64,000 nt of DNA from Bacteriovoracaceae bacterium UBA3083 (GCA_002366565.1 DFBJ01000013.1:434001-498000); one strand, 5' to 3'; positions 51,997 through 61,521 are shown, counted from the stretch's first letter. The notes: a model not told the origin generated them from the sequence alone. Made by a program: numbers and translations.

Positions 51997-54192
51997 TTAA
52001 ATATCCTCAAAACGTGGGTCATTATTATCAGGAATGTCTGAACCAACGACTTTTGGCTCTTTAGACCTAAACTTTTCGTTGTTTTTTACATTTTCCTTTG
52101 TTTCTGGAACAGCTTGTGGCCGTTGAATCAAATCCTTTTTAGACTTTTGCTTCTTATCAAATTTTAGAATTTTTTTATCTTCATTTTTTTTACTGACTTT
52201 CGAAAGAGTAACCCTTTTCCCACCAATGACTTCACTTTCTAAACTTTGAACTACACCATTTAGAAAATTAGATTCTTCGTTCAGCTGATTTGAGCAGGAA
52301 AGTGTGTTATCTGCAATTTGAGAGTTTTTATGAGTAGACTCTTGTAACTGATTCATAGCCTCAGCAATTTGAGAAACACCTTGTTCCTGCTCTCTTGTTG
52401 CTGTGGAGATCTCCTCAGCCATCGCGGCAACCCTCTTAACATCATCAACGATGTTATTTAAAGCTGTATCACACTGTCCAGAGACCTCAATACCTTCCTC
52501 AATTTTACTTTTTGATTTGATCATTATTTTCTCAATGCCTGATTGAGACTCACTTACAATTTTTTCTACAGTTGAAATACTTTCAGTCAAAATACCACTA
52601 ATTTCGTCTGCAGCTTTCCCACTCATTTGAGCGAGGTTCCCAACTTCTTCAGCAACAACTGCGAAACCTTTACCATGCTCCCCAGCCCTAGCTGCTTCAA
52701 CTGAAGCGTTGAAAGAGAGTAGCTTAGTCTGAAACACTATATCGTTAATTACATTTGTTTTCTCTGAGATTTCATTTATTACTTTTACAATATCATTAAA
52801 TTTATTATTAGAGTCAGTTGTTTGCTGTAATATTTCTTCATTACTTTCTTTTATTTCATTCATTGAGTCTAATACTAAAGAAACAATTTTCTTTCCTTCA
52901 TTCGCATTATTTTCAGAGCTTTTAGCAACGTCCACAGATTTTTCAGCATTTTGCGCACTCATTTTAACCATCTGAGAGACTTCATCTAATGTTGATGCTG
53001 TTTCCTGTATTGCTGATGCTTGATGAGTCGACATGTCTGAAACTTTGCTAGACATACCCTGAAGTTCATCAACCAATCCAACAGTTCTTCCAAAACTTTC
53101 TTTTAGACCTGAAATAACTTCAGTTAATTTCTTGTATAAATTATTAGAAATCAAAAAAGATACGAATAAACAAATGGCAAGCATGATCCCAAATGTCCAA
53201 TAGAATAAATCTCTCAATAATCTTATATCTTCAAATGCGACCTTTGGATTCATACCAATGATTACTGACCATCCGATTGAGTTTATAAATTTCTCATTCT
53301 CAATTTTTTGGAATGCGTATAAAGACTCACTATCATTGAAGAAAGTTTTAGCTACTAAACTTCCTTTCTCCCCTTTTTTTAATTTTCCAGTGACTTCATT
53401 ATTAGAGCTGAATATATTTTTATCTAGGTCTCTTTGAACGACATAATTCCCTTTTTCATTTTTACCAAGGTACGCTAAAAGGTTCCCACTATTATTCAAA
53501 ACATAAATAGAAGCATCATCTTTACCTGATGATTTTAAAGATTGATATAACGAATCTAACTCTGCCTCAACCCATTTAAAATTTGTAAATGCAGTTAGAA
53601 CTCCAAGCGGATCTCCATAATCATCTTCTAGAAGAGTCGTAAAATGAGTACCATAACGTTTACTTCCATAAGCTTTAGAGATCATCTCATCTACTTTAGG
53701 TTGTCCTAATCTTGAACCAAAAATTTTCTTCTTAAAATTCTGAGTGAGTTTTCCCTCTACAGTGTCTTTAAACCATTTCTCATTTGAAAAGTTTTTTCCT
53801 TTGAACGTGTCGACTTGAACATTTTTTCCATCTGCAGTTATAGTCGAACTACCGACGAAATTTCCTTTCATATCTGTAACAATAAGAATGTCATTCATAG
53901 GATATAAAGTAATTATTTCATTCAGAACAAACTTCATTGTTTCTTTATCTTCATAATTCTTCAATGCTCCATTTTTACCAAATGCTTGAACATTATTATA
54001 TTGAGAATAGAAAACTTGAGAGATAGAATTTGATAGAGAATCCGAATAAAGTGAAAATCCATCAGTGATACTTGTTTGTTGTTTTTTTAAGCCTTGCTCA
54101 AATTGAAAAAGAACTATCAGTCCAAACAGAAAAACCATTCCTCCTGAAATAAATAATAGTTTTGTCTTTAGCTGGACCTTTCGCATTTTCAT
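51997..54192 (-). CDS. Methyl-accepting chemotaxis protein with dCache sensor and RFEDI tail
   Basis: Membrane helices at about residues 11-31 and 330-350 enclose a periplasmic double-Cache-like sensor (ILIVTDMKGNFVGSS; DDASIYVLNNSGNLLAYLG; GWSVIIGMNP). The signalling domain has the same tip sequence as the other MCPs. The C-terminal 75 residues are a basic flexible linker ending NNDPRFEDI, the tail also seen in the MCP at 40877-43123. It is monocistronic, between the clpX terminator and the small cysteine protein. Confidence 0.9.
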   Translation of the reverse strand: MKMRKVQLKTKLLFISGGMVFLFGLIVLFQFEQGLKKQQTSITDGFSLYSDSLSNSISQVFYSQYNNVQAFGKNGALKNYEDKETMKFVLNEIITLYPMNDILIVTDMKGNFVGSSTITADGKNVQVDTFKGKNFSNEKWFKDTVEGKLTQNFKKKIFGSRLGQPKVDEMISKAYGSKRYGTHFTTLLEDDYGDPLGVLTAFTNFKWVEAELDSLYQSLKSSGKDDASIYVLNNSGNLLAYLGKNEKGNYVVQRDLDKNIFSSNNEVTGKLKKGEKGSLVAKTFFNDSESLYAFQKIENEKFINSIGWSVIIGMNPKVAFEDIRLLRDLFYWTFGIMLAICLFVSFLISNNLYKKLTEVISGLKESFGRTVGLVDELQGMSSKVSDMSTHQASAIQETASTLDEVSQMVKMSAQNAEKSVDVAKSSENNANEGKKIVSLVLDSMNEIKESNEEILQQTTDSNNKFNDIVKVINEISEKTNVINDIVFQTKLLSFNASVEAARAGEHGKGFAVVAEEVGNLAQMSGKAADEISGILTESISTVEKIVSESQSGIEKIMIKSKSKIEEGIEVSGQCDTALNNIVDDVKRVAAMAEEISTATREQEQGVSQIAEAMNQLQESTHKNSQIADNTLSCSNQLNEESNFLNGVVQSLESEVIGGKRVTLSKVSKKNEDKKILKFDKKQKSKKDLIQRPQAVPETKENVKNNEKFRSKEPKVVGSDIPDNNDPRFEDI

Positions 54193-54257
54193 ACCTCATA
54201 TAAATAATTCATAATTCATATACTGATCGGAAAATGTTTAGATATAATTAAAATATA

Positions 54258-54287
54258 AAAGAAAAACCCCAGTAAGAACTGGGGTTT
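54258..54287 (-). terminator. Rho-independent terminator of clpP-clpX
   Basis: AACCCCAG (54265-54272) and CTGGGGTT (54279-54286) form a stem around a six-base loop; on the minus strand TTTCTTTT follows. Confidence 0.85.
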
Positions 54288-54322
54288 AGACTTAAAATTA
54301 ATATAAACTTTAGTTAGATTTC

Positions 54323-55633
54323 CTAAGACGCTGATTCAATGTCACTCTTAGCTTTAAGAGTTCCACCTGCTCCACCTCGAGGAGTTCTTTCCCCCTCTAC
54401 AGTTTTAGGAGATTCAGTTCCTTCAATCGATGCTTTTGTAACAATAATTTTACAAATTTTATCATTCGAAGGTACTTCGTACATTACATCTAACATTGTC
54501 TGCTCAAGAATTGCTCTAAGGCCTCTGGCCCCAGTCTTCTTTCTAAGTGCAGTAGCTGCAACTTCTCTTAGAGCATCTTCTTCGAATTCAATTTCAATTC
54601 CATCATACTCAAAAAGTCTTTGGTATTGTTTTGTAATTGCATTCTTAGGTTCAGTTAAAATTTGAACAAGAGCTTCTTCATCTAGTTCTTGAAGAAGTGC
54701 GTTTACAGGAAGACGACCAATAAATTCTGGAATAAGTCCAAATTTAGATAAATCTTCTGCCTCGATACCACCAAGCTTTTCAACAACTGATTGTTGAGCT
54801 TTCTCTTCTTTAGTAACAAGTCCCATTGGGCGTTTTGTAAGTCTTTTCTCGATAATTTTATCTAGTCCTACAAATGCACCAGCAACGATAAAGAGGATAT
54901 TCTTTGTATCAACTTGAATAAACTCTTGTTGTGGATGCTTTCTACCACCTTTTGGAGGAACTGAAGCAACAGTACCTTCAACAAGTTTTAGAAGCGCTTG
55001 CTGAACACCCTCTCCTGAAACGTCTCTAGTTATAGAAGGATTCTCACTCTTTCTTGCAATTTTATCAATCTCATCAATGTAGACAATTCCACGCTGAGCT
55101 CTCTCAACATCGTAATCACATGATTGAAGAAGATTTAAAATAATATTCTCAACATCTTCACCTACATAACCAGCTTCAGTTAATGATGTAGCATCACAAA
55201 TTGCAAAAGGAACATTTAAGTACTTTGCAAGAGACTGAGCGATTAGCGTCTTACCTGAACCAGTTGGACCAGCTAAGAGAATATTCGACTTTGATAATTC
55301 AACTTCATCTTTACGACCTTTAGTTGCATTACCATGTGAAACTCTTTTGTAGTGATTATGTACCGCTACAGAGATAATTTTCTTAGCTCTATCTTGACCA
55401 ATAACATAGTTATCAAGATGAAGCTTAATCTCGTGTGGCTTAGGAACATTATCTAATGATGCCTTACTTGTAGACTTTACTGAGTCTTCATAAATAATAT
55501 CATTACAAAGTTCAATACACTCATCACAAATATAGGTACCAGGACCTGCGATTAGCTTTTTAACTTCTTTTTGAGATTTTCCACAAAAGTTACATTCTAA
55601 TGTACTGTTGTAGCTACCACTTTTTTTAGTCAT
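54323..55633 (-). CDS. clpX: ClpX ATPase subunit
   Basis: The 436-residue unfoldase begins with a zinc-binding domain (Cys14, 17, 36 and 39), then the AAA+ core with Walker A GPTGSGKT at 122-129, Walker B IVYIDEIDKIA, the pore and IGF-type loop region, and LRKKTGARGLR. The C-terminal 20 residues are an extra Gly/Arg-rich tail (TPRGGAGGTL). It unfolds tagged proteins into ClpP. It lies 16 bases downstream of clpP. Confidence 0.96.
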   Translation of the reverse strand: MTKKSGSYNSTLECNFCGKSQKEVKKLIAGPGTYICDECIELCNDIIYEDSVKSTSKASLDNVPKPHEIKLHLDNYVIGQDRAKKIISVAVHNHYKRVSHGNATKGRKDEVELSKSNILLAGPTGSGKTLIAQSLAKYLNVPFAICDATSLTEAGYVGEDVENIILNLLQSCDYDVERAQRGIVYIDEIDKIARKSENPSITRDVSGEGVQQALLKLVEGTVASVPPKGGRKHPQQEFIQVDTKNILFIVAGAFVGLDKIIEKRLTKRPMGLVTKEEKAQQSVVEKLGGIEAEDLSKFGLIPEFIGRLPVNALLQELDEEALVQILTEPKNAITKQYQRLFEYDGIEIEFEEDALREVAATALRKKTGARGLRAILEQTMLDVMYEVPSNDKICKIIVTKASIEGTESPKTVEGERTPRGGAGGTLKAKSDIESAS

Positions 55634-55649
55634 AACAACGGTCCTTTAT

Positions 55650-56258
55650 CTATTTCTTTTTTTCAATTATGTGATCAATTATACCAAGCTCAATTGCATC
55701 ACCGGGAGATAGGTAATTATCTCTATCTGTAGCAGCAACGATTTTGGCCATATCCATTTCTTTAGCAGAATGGTTAATATAAATACCATTTAACTGGTCT
55801 TTTAATTCTTGAATTTCTTTTGCCTGAATTTGAATATCAGAACACTGACCTTGTGCCCCACCAAGTGGTTGGTGAATCATAATTCTAGAGTGTGGCATTG
55901 AATATCTATGTCCCTCAGCTCCAGCAGTAAGTAGAAGCGATCCCATTGATGCTGCAAGACCAACACAGTATGTATGAACTGGACAAGAAATATATTGCAT
56001 TACATCGTAGATACCAAGTCCCGCATAAACAGATCCACCCGGACTATTTATATAGAAATGAATCGGTGCATCAGGATCATCAGTCTCTAAAAATAGCATT
56101 TGCGCCATAATTAAATTAGCTACCGTATCATTCACTTGTGTACCAAGAAAAACAATTCTATCTAATAAAAGTCTTGAATAAATATCGTATTGTCTTTCCC
56201 CACGCGCCGTTTGTTCAATAACAATTGGATTTGGAATGTGCATTTTGGGATTACTCAT
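55650..56258 (-). CDS. clpP: ClpP protease subunit
   Basis: This 202-residue serine protease has the triad Ser104 (LAASMGS), His129 (MIHQPLGG) and Asp178 (ATDRD), with the family spacing. It forms the two-ring chamber that works with ClpX, encoded next. The trigger factor gene usually found upstream is absent; ahpC lies divergently instead. Confidence 0.97.
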   Translation of the reverse strand: MSNPKMHIPNPIVIEQTARGERQYDIYSRLLLDRIVFLGTQVNDTVANLIMAQMLFLETDDPDAPIHFYINSPGGSVYAGLGIYDVMQYISCPVHTYCVGLAASMGSLLLTAGAEGHRYSMPHSRIMIHQPLGGAQGQCSDIQIQAKEIQELKDQLNGIYINHSAKEMDMAKIVAATDRDNYLSPGDAIELGIIDHIIEKKK

Positions 56259-56566
56259 GGTTTTCTACCCTCTGTTTTGTTAAGTAAATGATCGTATTCT
56301 TTAGTACTTGTCGTACCATTTCAAAAAATACTTTAATCAAAAGACTAATCTTTTGTTATTAATGTCACAACAGAAAATCTTTAACTTCTTGAGTTATTCC
56401 AATAGTTTAGTTAAACAAAGCCCCTATTCGCCTTTTATAACTGTACAGACAACTAATACACGCTGCACCACTTGCTAGATTTAACCTGCCAGGTCTTGTA
56501 ATTGCCTAAAATTGGCTTTAGAGTCTTATCAAAATATTTTAATAAACCTGTATTAAGGAGACTTAC
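56259..56566. other. Divergent clpP/ahpC intergenic region
   Basis: The 308 bases carry no gene. A seven-pair stem CAAAAGA/TCTTTTG lies at 56338-56355 in the clpP leader side. A candidate ahpC promoter is listed separately. I see no clear OxyR, PerR or heat-shock site. Confidence 0.45.
56512..56540 (+). promoter_or_regulatory. Candidate sigma-70 promoter of ahpC
   Basis: TTGGCT (56512-56517), 17 bases, TATTTT (56535-56540). The start of transcription would be near 56547, just upstream of the AAGGAG ribosome site at 56555-56560. Confidence 0.45.
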
Positions 56567-57169
56567 ATGACTACAGAAACTGTATATCCAACAACTTTAG
56601 TTGGTAAAGAAGCACCAGAATTTAAAGGTCAAGCTGTACTAAACGGTGAGATCAAAGAAATTGCACTTTCAGACTTCAAAGGTAAGTGGAAAGTACTATT
56701 CTTTTACCCATTAGATTTTACATTTGTTTGCCCAACAGAAATCACTGCATTCTCTGATAAAATTCAAATGTTCAAAGATATGAACTGTGAAGTTATTGGT
56801 TGTTCAGTTGATTCTGAATTCTCTCACCTTGCTTGGACTCAACAACCAAGAAACAAAGGTGGATTAGGTGAAATCGCTTACCCACTACTTTCAGACTTAA
56901 CAAAAGAAGTAGCTAGAAGCTATGGTGTTCTAATGGACGATGCTGTTGCATTCCGTGGAACATTCATTATTGATGATAACAACATCGTACAACAATGTTC
57001 AATCAACAACCTATCTGTTGGTAGAAACGTTGAAGAAGTTGCTCGTCTTGTTGAAGGTTACCAATATACAGCTCAGCACGGAGAAGTTTGTCCTGCTGGT
57101 TGGAACAAAGGTGCAGATACAATGAAGCCAGATCCTACAGGGTCTCAAGAGTACTTCAATAAATTGTAA
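56567..57169 (+). CDS. ahpC: Alkyl hydroperoxide reductase C (typical 2-Cys peroxiredoxin)
   Basis: The 200-residue peroxiredoxin has the peroxidatic Cys55 in FTFVCPTE and the resolving Cys175 in HGEVCPAGW. GGLG and a C-terminal YF motif (EYFNKL) match peroxide-sensitive eukaryote-like AhpC1 forms. It reduces hydrogen and organic peroxides; no ahpF is next to it, so thioredoxin is the likely reductant. Its preferred-codon look and strong ribosome site suggest high expression. It ends in a good terminator. Confidence 0.95.
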   Translation: MTTETVYPTTLVGKEAPEFKGQAVLNGEIKEIALSDFKGKWKVLFFYPLDFTFVCPTEITAFSDKIQMFKDMNCEVIGCSVDSEFSHLAWTQQPRNKGGLGEIAYPLLSDLTKEVARSYGVLMDDAVAFRGTFIIDDNNIVQQCSINNLSVGRNVEEVARLVEGYQYTAQHGEVCPAGWNKGADTMKPDPTGSQEYFNKL

Positions 57170-57198
57170 TTTTCTGATACATTTTTAGAAGTTTATAT

Positions 57199-57228
57199 AG
57201 GGCCGCTATTACTGCGGCCCTTCTTTTT
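57199..57228 (+). terminator. Rho-independent terminator of ahpC
   Basis: AGGGCCGC (57199-57206) and GCGGCCCT (57214-57221) pair around TATTACT and are followed by TCTTTTT. Confidence 0.9.
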
Positions 57229-57248
57229 AGATAGAGAGATAAAACAAA

Positions 57249-57857
57249 ATGGAAATGATACTTGAGTATATTCAAATGAATGTTGCGATAGCCCCTTACT
57301 TAATTTTAGGGCTACTTTTATTAGCAGGGTTTAATATTCCAGTCTCTGAAGATGCCATGCTCTTTATCTCTGCTCTACTTGCAGTAAAGAACCCCGAGTA
57401 TACTTACCAACTCTTCTTCGCTGTATTTCTTGGAGCATATTTAAGTGATCTCATTTGCTATGCATTTATGGGTCGCTATCTAGGAAGTAAAATATTTAAA
57501 TTAAAATTCTTCGCCTCCATGGCATCACCAGAAAAGATTGAACAAGTTAACAACTTCTATAACAAGTATGGAATAGCAACTCTCCTAGTAGGCCGCTTTA
57601 TTCCTTTTGGCGTAAGAAATGCTCTTTTCTTAACTGCTGGACTTGGAAAAATGAATGCTTGGAAGTTTGCAATTAGCGACTTTATAGCCTGTACAGTCTC
57701 GTGTGTATCTTTCTTCCTCCTCTACTACAACTTTGGAGAGACAGTAATTGAGTACGTTAAGAAGGGAAATATTGTTATTTTCTCAATTGCAATAGTTGTA
57801 GGGCTTTTAGTATTTCTAAACAAGAAAAAGAAAGAAAAACAGTCTAACACACTATAA
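57249..57857 (+). CDS. DedA-family membrane protein
   Basis: The 202-residue protein has hydrophobic segments at about 14-34, 50-75, 140-165 and 172-192, and the DedA core: GAYLSDLICYAFMGRYLG, FYNKYGIATLLVGRFIPFGVRN and ALFLTAGLGKMN with the conserved Arg and Pro residues. DedA proteins move phospholipids or undecaprenyl phosphate across the inner membrane and affect envelope stress resistance. The gene starts after the ahpC terminator with its own weak upstream region. Confidence 0.85.
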   Translation: MEMILEYIQMNVAIAPYLILGLLLLAGFNIPVSEDAMLFISALLAVKNPEYTYQLFFAVFLGAYLSDLICYAFMGRYLGSKIFKLKFFASMASPEKIEQVNNFYNKYGIATLLVGRFIPFGVRNALFLTAGLGKMNAWKFAISDFIACTVSCVSFFLLYYNFGETVIEYVKKGNIVIFSIAIVVGLLVFLNKKKKEKQSNTL

Positions 57858-57866
57858 TTAAAGAGT

Positions 57867-57960
57867 TTTCACAAAAAATGTGTAAATTATATACTCACTC
57901 TGAGTTCTCATTGTTTTTACAGATCTGATCTGTCATAAAGGTTTCACAAAAACTGTGAAA
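57867..57960. repeat. Two related dyads (TTTCACA...TGTGAAA)
   Basis: TTTCACAAAAAATGTGTAAA at 57867-57886 and TTTCACAAAAACTGTGAAA at 57942-57960 are near copies 75 bases apart. The second is a perfect seven-base dyad. They flank the likely promoter of the gene at 57986 and could be paired regulator sites. Confidence 0.5.
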
Positions 57961-57985
57961 CAAAAACTTTAAATATGAGAATTGA

Positions 57986-58294
57986 ATGACTACGAACAAC
58001 TCAAATATTATATCTTTAAAGAACTGGAAAGAAGCCAACAAGGAATCGAGAGAGGAAGCCTCACTCCTAAACTACTTAAAGGCATTAAGCTTTCATGACC
58101 TAATGAATGAAGCAGAGTCTGCAAGAAAAGAGTTAAACTCAGGCTCAATAAGTGAAGAAGTGGCACTCAAATCAAAAACTATTCTTAAGGAATTTACTCA
58201 TAGACTGAAGTCAGACGGGCTGAGCGCAAATTTAAAACTCATTACCGATTCAGCAGAAGGCAAGATACTCAAACTAAAAAATCTTATCAAATAA
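57986..58294 (+). CDS. Small hypothetical helical protein
   Basis: The 102-residue product is charged and predicted all-helical (SLLNYLKALSFHDLMNEAESARKEL; EEVALKSKTILKEFTHRL). It has no cysteine, signal peptide or membrane segment. No family is recognised. The first ATG is 11 bases after a short A-rich stretch with no strong ribosome site. It is preceded by duplicated dyads that may control it. Confidence 0.5.
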   Translation: MTTNNSNIISLKNWKEANKESREEASLLNYLKALSFHDLMNEAESARKELNSGSISEEVALKSKTILKEFTHRLKSDGLSANLKLITDSAEGKILKLKNLIK

Positions 58295-58324
58295 AGAAAT
58301 ACGCCCCCCCCTGTATTTCGATAT

Positions 58325-58352
58325 AAAAAAGGCCACTCATTTGAGTGGCCTT
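58325..58352. terminator. Bidirectional rho-independent terminator
   Basis: GGCCACTCA (58331-58339) and TGAGTGGCC (58342-58350) form a nine-pair stem. It has six T downstream on the minus strand and TTTATATTTA on the plus strand. It ends the porin gene and probably the small convergent gene. Confidence 0.85.
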
Positions 58353-58379
58353 TATATTTAAAAATCTTAAATTTTCAAA

Positions 58380-59480
58380 TTAGAACTTAACTACAGCACC
58401 AACAGAAACAACAGTTGCTTCGTTGTTTTTAATGTTAGTAGCGGTATGAGAAGAATCAGTATGCTCAAGTAGAGATACAATTGTATTCATAGATACATTT
58501 TTGTGGAAAGCATACTCATAACCAGCAGAGATTTGAGTATCTTCTGTAGTAGTTGTTGCAGTACTTGTTTTTGCATCTTTTTCAGAAGCATAGTAAGCAA
58601 GTCTTGCTGTATGATCACCCATTCCGTATGTAAAACCTAAAGTCATTCTAGTAGTTTCATCAGTATTAGTAGAAACAGAATTAACTGATTCATTTTCTTC
58701 TTTAGACCAACCAGCTTTGAAAGTTAAGTTTCCAAAACCAAGAACTGTACCAAAGTGAAGGTTTGAATTATCACCTGTAGAAGCTTGAGCCCAGTGAGTT
58801 AAAGACGATTGAAGCCTTAAAGTCATAGCATCCATCTTCTTATCAAAAGATAGTAAGTGCGTTGTATAAGTAGGAGCATAAACTTCAGGAGAAGTAGCAG
58901 CTGGATTATTTGATCTATTATCATTCTTATCTACAGAAACAGTATACTGAACACCAGCAAAAACAGGAGTTGCATACTTAACTTGATCTTTTCTTGATCT
59001 ATACTTGAAACCAATTCCTGACTGAGTACCTGCAACATATGCAGCATAATCAGCACCAACACCAGAAGCAACTGTTCCAGAAAAAGTATCAACCTTTAAC
59101 ATTGAAAGTGAATCTGCAGTATAGTCTTGACCTAATGTTAGTGTACCAAACTTAGAAACCATATCGATTTTCGCAAGTCTGATTCTGATACGACCTGAAG
59201 TTCCTGTTCCGTCATTATTTGCAGCAGAGTTTAAACCAAGCTCTAAAGAGTACTTTGCAGTTAGTGAAGAATTAATCTCGTAGTGACCCTTAGCTCCTAA
59301 TCTTGATTCAGAGTTGTCAGTGTCAACTAGACCTGGAGTAGATTTTCTGTTGAAGCTTGATTCTTGATCTACGTGCATGTAGTTCTTTGTTAATTTACCG
59401 TAGATTTTTGGCATTGCCATTTCTGCTTGAGCAGCAGTTGAGATTACAGCTAGTGCTGCTAGACCTATTACTTTTTTCAT
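58380..59480 (-). CDS. General-type Gram-negative porin
   Basis: The 366-residue protein has a signal peptide ending AAQAE, the opening KIYGKLTKNYMHVD, SRLGAKGHYEINSSLTAKYSLELG and many beta strands, and it ends VVSVGAVVKF with a terminal phenylalanine. The pattern matches trimeric porins of proteobacteria, which pass small hydrophilic solutes. The last strand and terminal residue support outer-membrane insertion. It is monocistronic, with a long AT-rich leader. Confidence 0.82.
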   Translation of the reverse strand: MKKVIGLAALAVISTAAQAEMAMPKIYGKLTKNYMHVDQESSFNRKSTPGLVDTDNSESRLGAKGHYEINSSLTAKYSLELGLNSAANNDGTGTSGRIRIRLAKIDMVSKFGTLTLGQDYTADSLSMLKVDTFSGTVASGVGADYAAYVAGTQSGIGFKYRSRKDQVKYATPVFAGVQYTVSVDKNDNRSNNPAATSPEVYAPTYTTHLLSFDKKMDAMTLRLQSSLTHWAQASTGDNSNLHFGTVLGFGNLTFKAGWSKEENESVNSVSTNTDETTRMTLGFTYGMGDHTARLAYYASEKDAKTSTATTTTEDTQISAGYEYAFHKNVSMNTIVSLLEHTDSSHTATNIKNNEATVVSVGAVVKF

Positions 59481-59637
59481 TCGTCCTTCCTTGTTATAGA
59501 ATTTAAAAAAGTTTTATTAATTTTCAATTCAATAAGTCTAAGCTTAGTAAAATGAAATTTAAAGAAAGAAAGTGAATTAAACGCAAAATTAATACAAAAT
59601 TAATATAAATAAGTTATTTAAAAATTGACGAAGTTAT

Positions 59638-60207
59638 CTACAAAGACTCTAGGGATTGATAGTCATGTAAGACTTTTTGACGAAGAACTGCAAGCTTCAA
59701 TTTACTATCATAACCAAGTAAACCTGCAACATGACGAATCACATTTATTCTAGATTCATCATTTCCATGAGATTCAAATAAATTTAATAAATAGATAGTA
59801 TTTTTAGCAAATGTTGACACATATTTCTTTATCGCTTGCTTTGCATGATCACTTGCAACAACAAATTCACAACCGATACGAGTAACAAAGACCTGATCAA
59901 CTTCACTCATACCTTCAAATTGACGAACAGTTCTCGCCTTAACTCTGATAATTTCTGCTGATAATTCATCTACCTCAACCTCTTTAATTCTTGCCGTTGT
60001 GATGGAATTGAATTCTGGAAATTGAGGGAGTGATAGCATTAGTGGAATTGCATTAATCTCAGGTACGCTAGGGAGATTCTCTAGCAGAACTCCACCCTCT
60101 GAAATATTTAAACATTTAGCCTTAAATATATAACAATCGCTCTGATAGAGAGCGATTGTCTTTAAAGGTGATCTTAAATGTTTTCTTTTAAATTTTACAT
60201 CTGCCAT
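59638..60207 (-). CDS. PilZ-domain protein (probable c-di-GMP receptor)
   Basis: The 189-residue protein starts with KRKHLRSP, an RxxxR motif, followed at about residue 35 by NISEGGVLL, the N/DxSxxG motif; together they bind cyclic di-GMP. The rest (about 110-189) is helical and unknown. It begins three bases after the PhoH-like gene, so the two are co-transcribed. Confidence 0.82.
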   Translation of the reverse strand: MADVKFKRKHLRSPLKTIALYQSDCYIFKAKCLNISEGGVLLENLPSVPEINAIPLMLSLPQFPEFNSITTARIKEVEVDELSAEIIRVKARTVRQFEGMSEVDQVFVTRIGCEFVVASDHAKQAIKKYVSTFAKNTIYLLNLFESHGNDESRINVIRHVAGLLGYDSKLKLAVLRQKVLHDYQSLESL

Positions 60208-60210
60208 AGA

Positions 60211-61521
60211 TTAAAGAAGTTTACTAGCAACCTCTGAAAGTGCCGATCTCTCACCAACTTTTAAAGTTGTATGAGCAACGATATCTTCTACTTTTAATCT
60301 TTCCACACAGTATGAAAGTCCGTTATTAATTTCATCTAAGTAAGGACTATCAATCTGTTGAGGGTCACCTGTAAGGATAATCTTTGTCCCCTCTCCAGCA
60401 CGTGTAATAATTGTTTTAACTTCATGTGGCGAAAGGTTTTGCGCTTCATCCACAATTAAGTATTGACCAGGAATTGAACGTCCTCTGATATACGTAAGAG
60501 GCTCTACATGCAGTAGACCATGTTCTATTAAGTCATCATATGAAGAGTTTCCACCCTTATGTTGATTGAAAAGAAAGTCCATATTATCAAATATAGGCTG
60601 CATCCAAGGAGCAAGCTTTTCATTTACATCACCAGGTAAGAAACCTAAATCTTTCCCCATTGGCTGTACAGGTCTTGAAACTAAAAGTCTTGAATACTTT
60701 TCTTGATTGATAGTCATCTCTAGTCCAGCAGCAATTGCAAGTAATGTCTTACCTGTTCCGGCCTTACCTACAAGAGACACAAGCTTTACATCATCATTTA
60801 GTAGAGCATCAAGAGCAAATTGTTGTTCCATATTCTTAGGATAAATTCCCCAAATACCTTCACGCATTGGAATAAGAGGAACGATCCCCTTTTTAGCTAA
60901 AGAATATCTCCCAAGAGATCTCTTTCTATCATTACCTTTTTCTTGAAGGATTAAATATTCATTTGGATAAATTTCTAACTCTTCAGCATCTTCAAATGGT
61001 AAGTGACGATTCTTTTCAAAATCAGCCAACTCACTACCTTCAACTTCAAGAGTTCTAAAACCGTGATAAATTTCATCTAATGAAATATTCTTCTTACCGT
61101 AGTCCTCGGCTTCAACTTCAAAGATATCAGCTTTAAGTCTTAGGTTAATATCTTTAGTTATAAGGATAACGTCTTCGCCCTCTTCTTTTAACGCTAATGC
61201 CGAAGAAAGGATTAAGTTATCATTAACTTTTAAATCAATAGTGTCGTTGTACTTACCTTTAACTATCTTATCTATAGTAATGTATAGTTGACCACCATGC
61301 TCAAGTTCAACTCCATTACTTAGAGACCCTTGTTTTCGAAGATCATCTACAAGACGAGAAAAATGTCTAGCATTTCTACCATTCTCATTTTGATCTTTCT
61401 TAAAGCGGTCTACTTCCTCCACTACAACTAGTGGAATAAAGACATTATTATCACCAAATTGAAAAATCGCAGTTGGATCAAATAGAATAACATTGGTATC
61501 TAGAACAAAAGTCTTCTTCAA
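60211..61521 (-). CDS. PIN-PhoH fusion ATPase/ribonuclease
   Basis: Residues 1-130 are a PIN ribonuclease domain (FVLDTNVILFDP, VVVEEVDRFK, ILITKDINLR). Residues 230-436 are a PhoH-type ATPase with Walker A VGKAGTGKT, IVDEAQNLSPHEV and TGDPQQID. PIN-PhoH proteins unwind and cut RNA. A TTG at 61521 with GGAGG six bases before it is the best start; a TTG at 61536 overlaps that ribosome site and would add five residues. It precedes the PilZ gene. Confidence 0.87.
   Translation of the reverse strand: MKKTFVLDTNVILFDPTAIFQFGDNNVFIPLVVVEEVDRFKKDQNENGRNARHFSRLVDDLRKQGSLSNGVELEHGGQLYITIDKIVKGKYNDTIDLKVNDNLILSSALALKEEGEDVILITKDINLRLKADIFEVEAEDYGKKNISLDEIYHGFRTLEVEGSELADFEKNRHLPFEDAEELEIYPNEYLILQEKGNDRKRSLGRYSLAKKGIVPLIPMREGIWGIYPKNMEQQFALDALLNDDVKLVSLVGKAGTGKTLLAIAAGLEMTINQEKYSRLLVSRPVQPMGKDLGFLPGDVNEKLAPWMQPIFDNMDFLFNQHKGGNSSYDDLIEHGLLHVEPLTYIRGRSIPGQYLIVDEAQNLSPHEVKTIITRAGEGTKIILTGDPQQIDSPYLDEINNGLSYCVERLKVEDIVAHTTLKVGERSALSEVASKLL

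Noticed and set aside
50092..58350. Identical GGCCACTC stems at 50092 and 58331 considered as a dispersed repeat or mobile remnant
   Set aside because: Both are simple terminators directly after outer-membrane protein genes, and flanking bases differ; chance or terminator duplication is enough.
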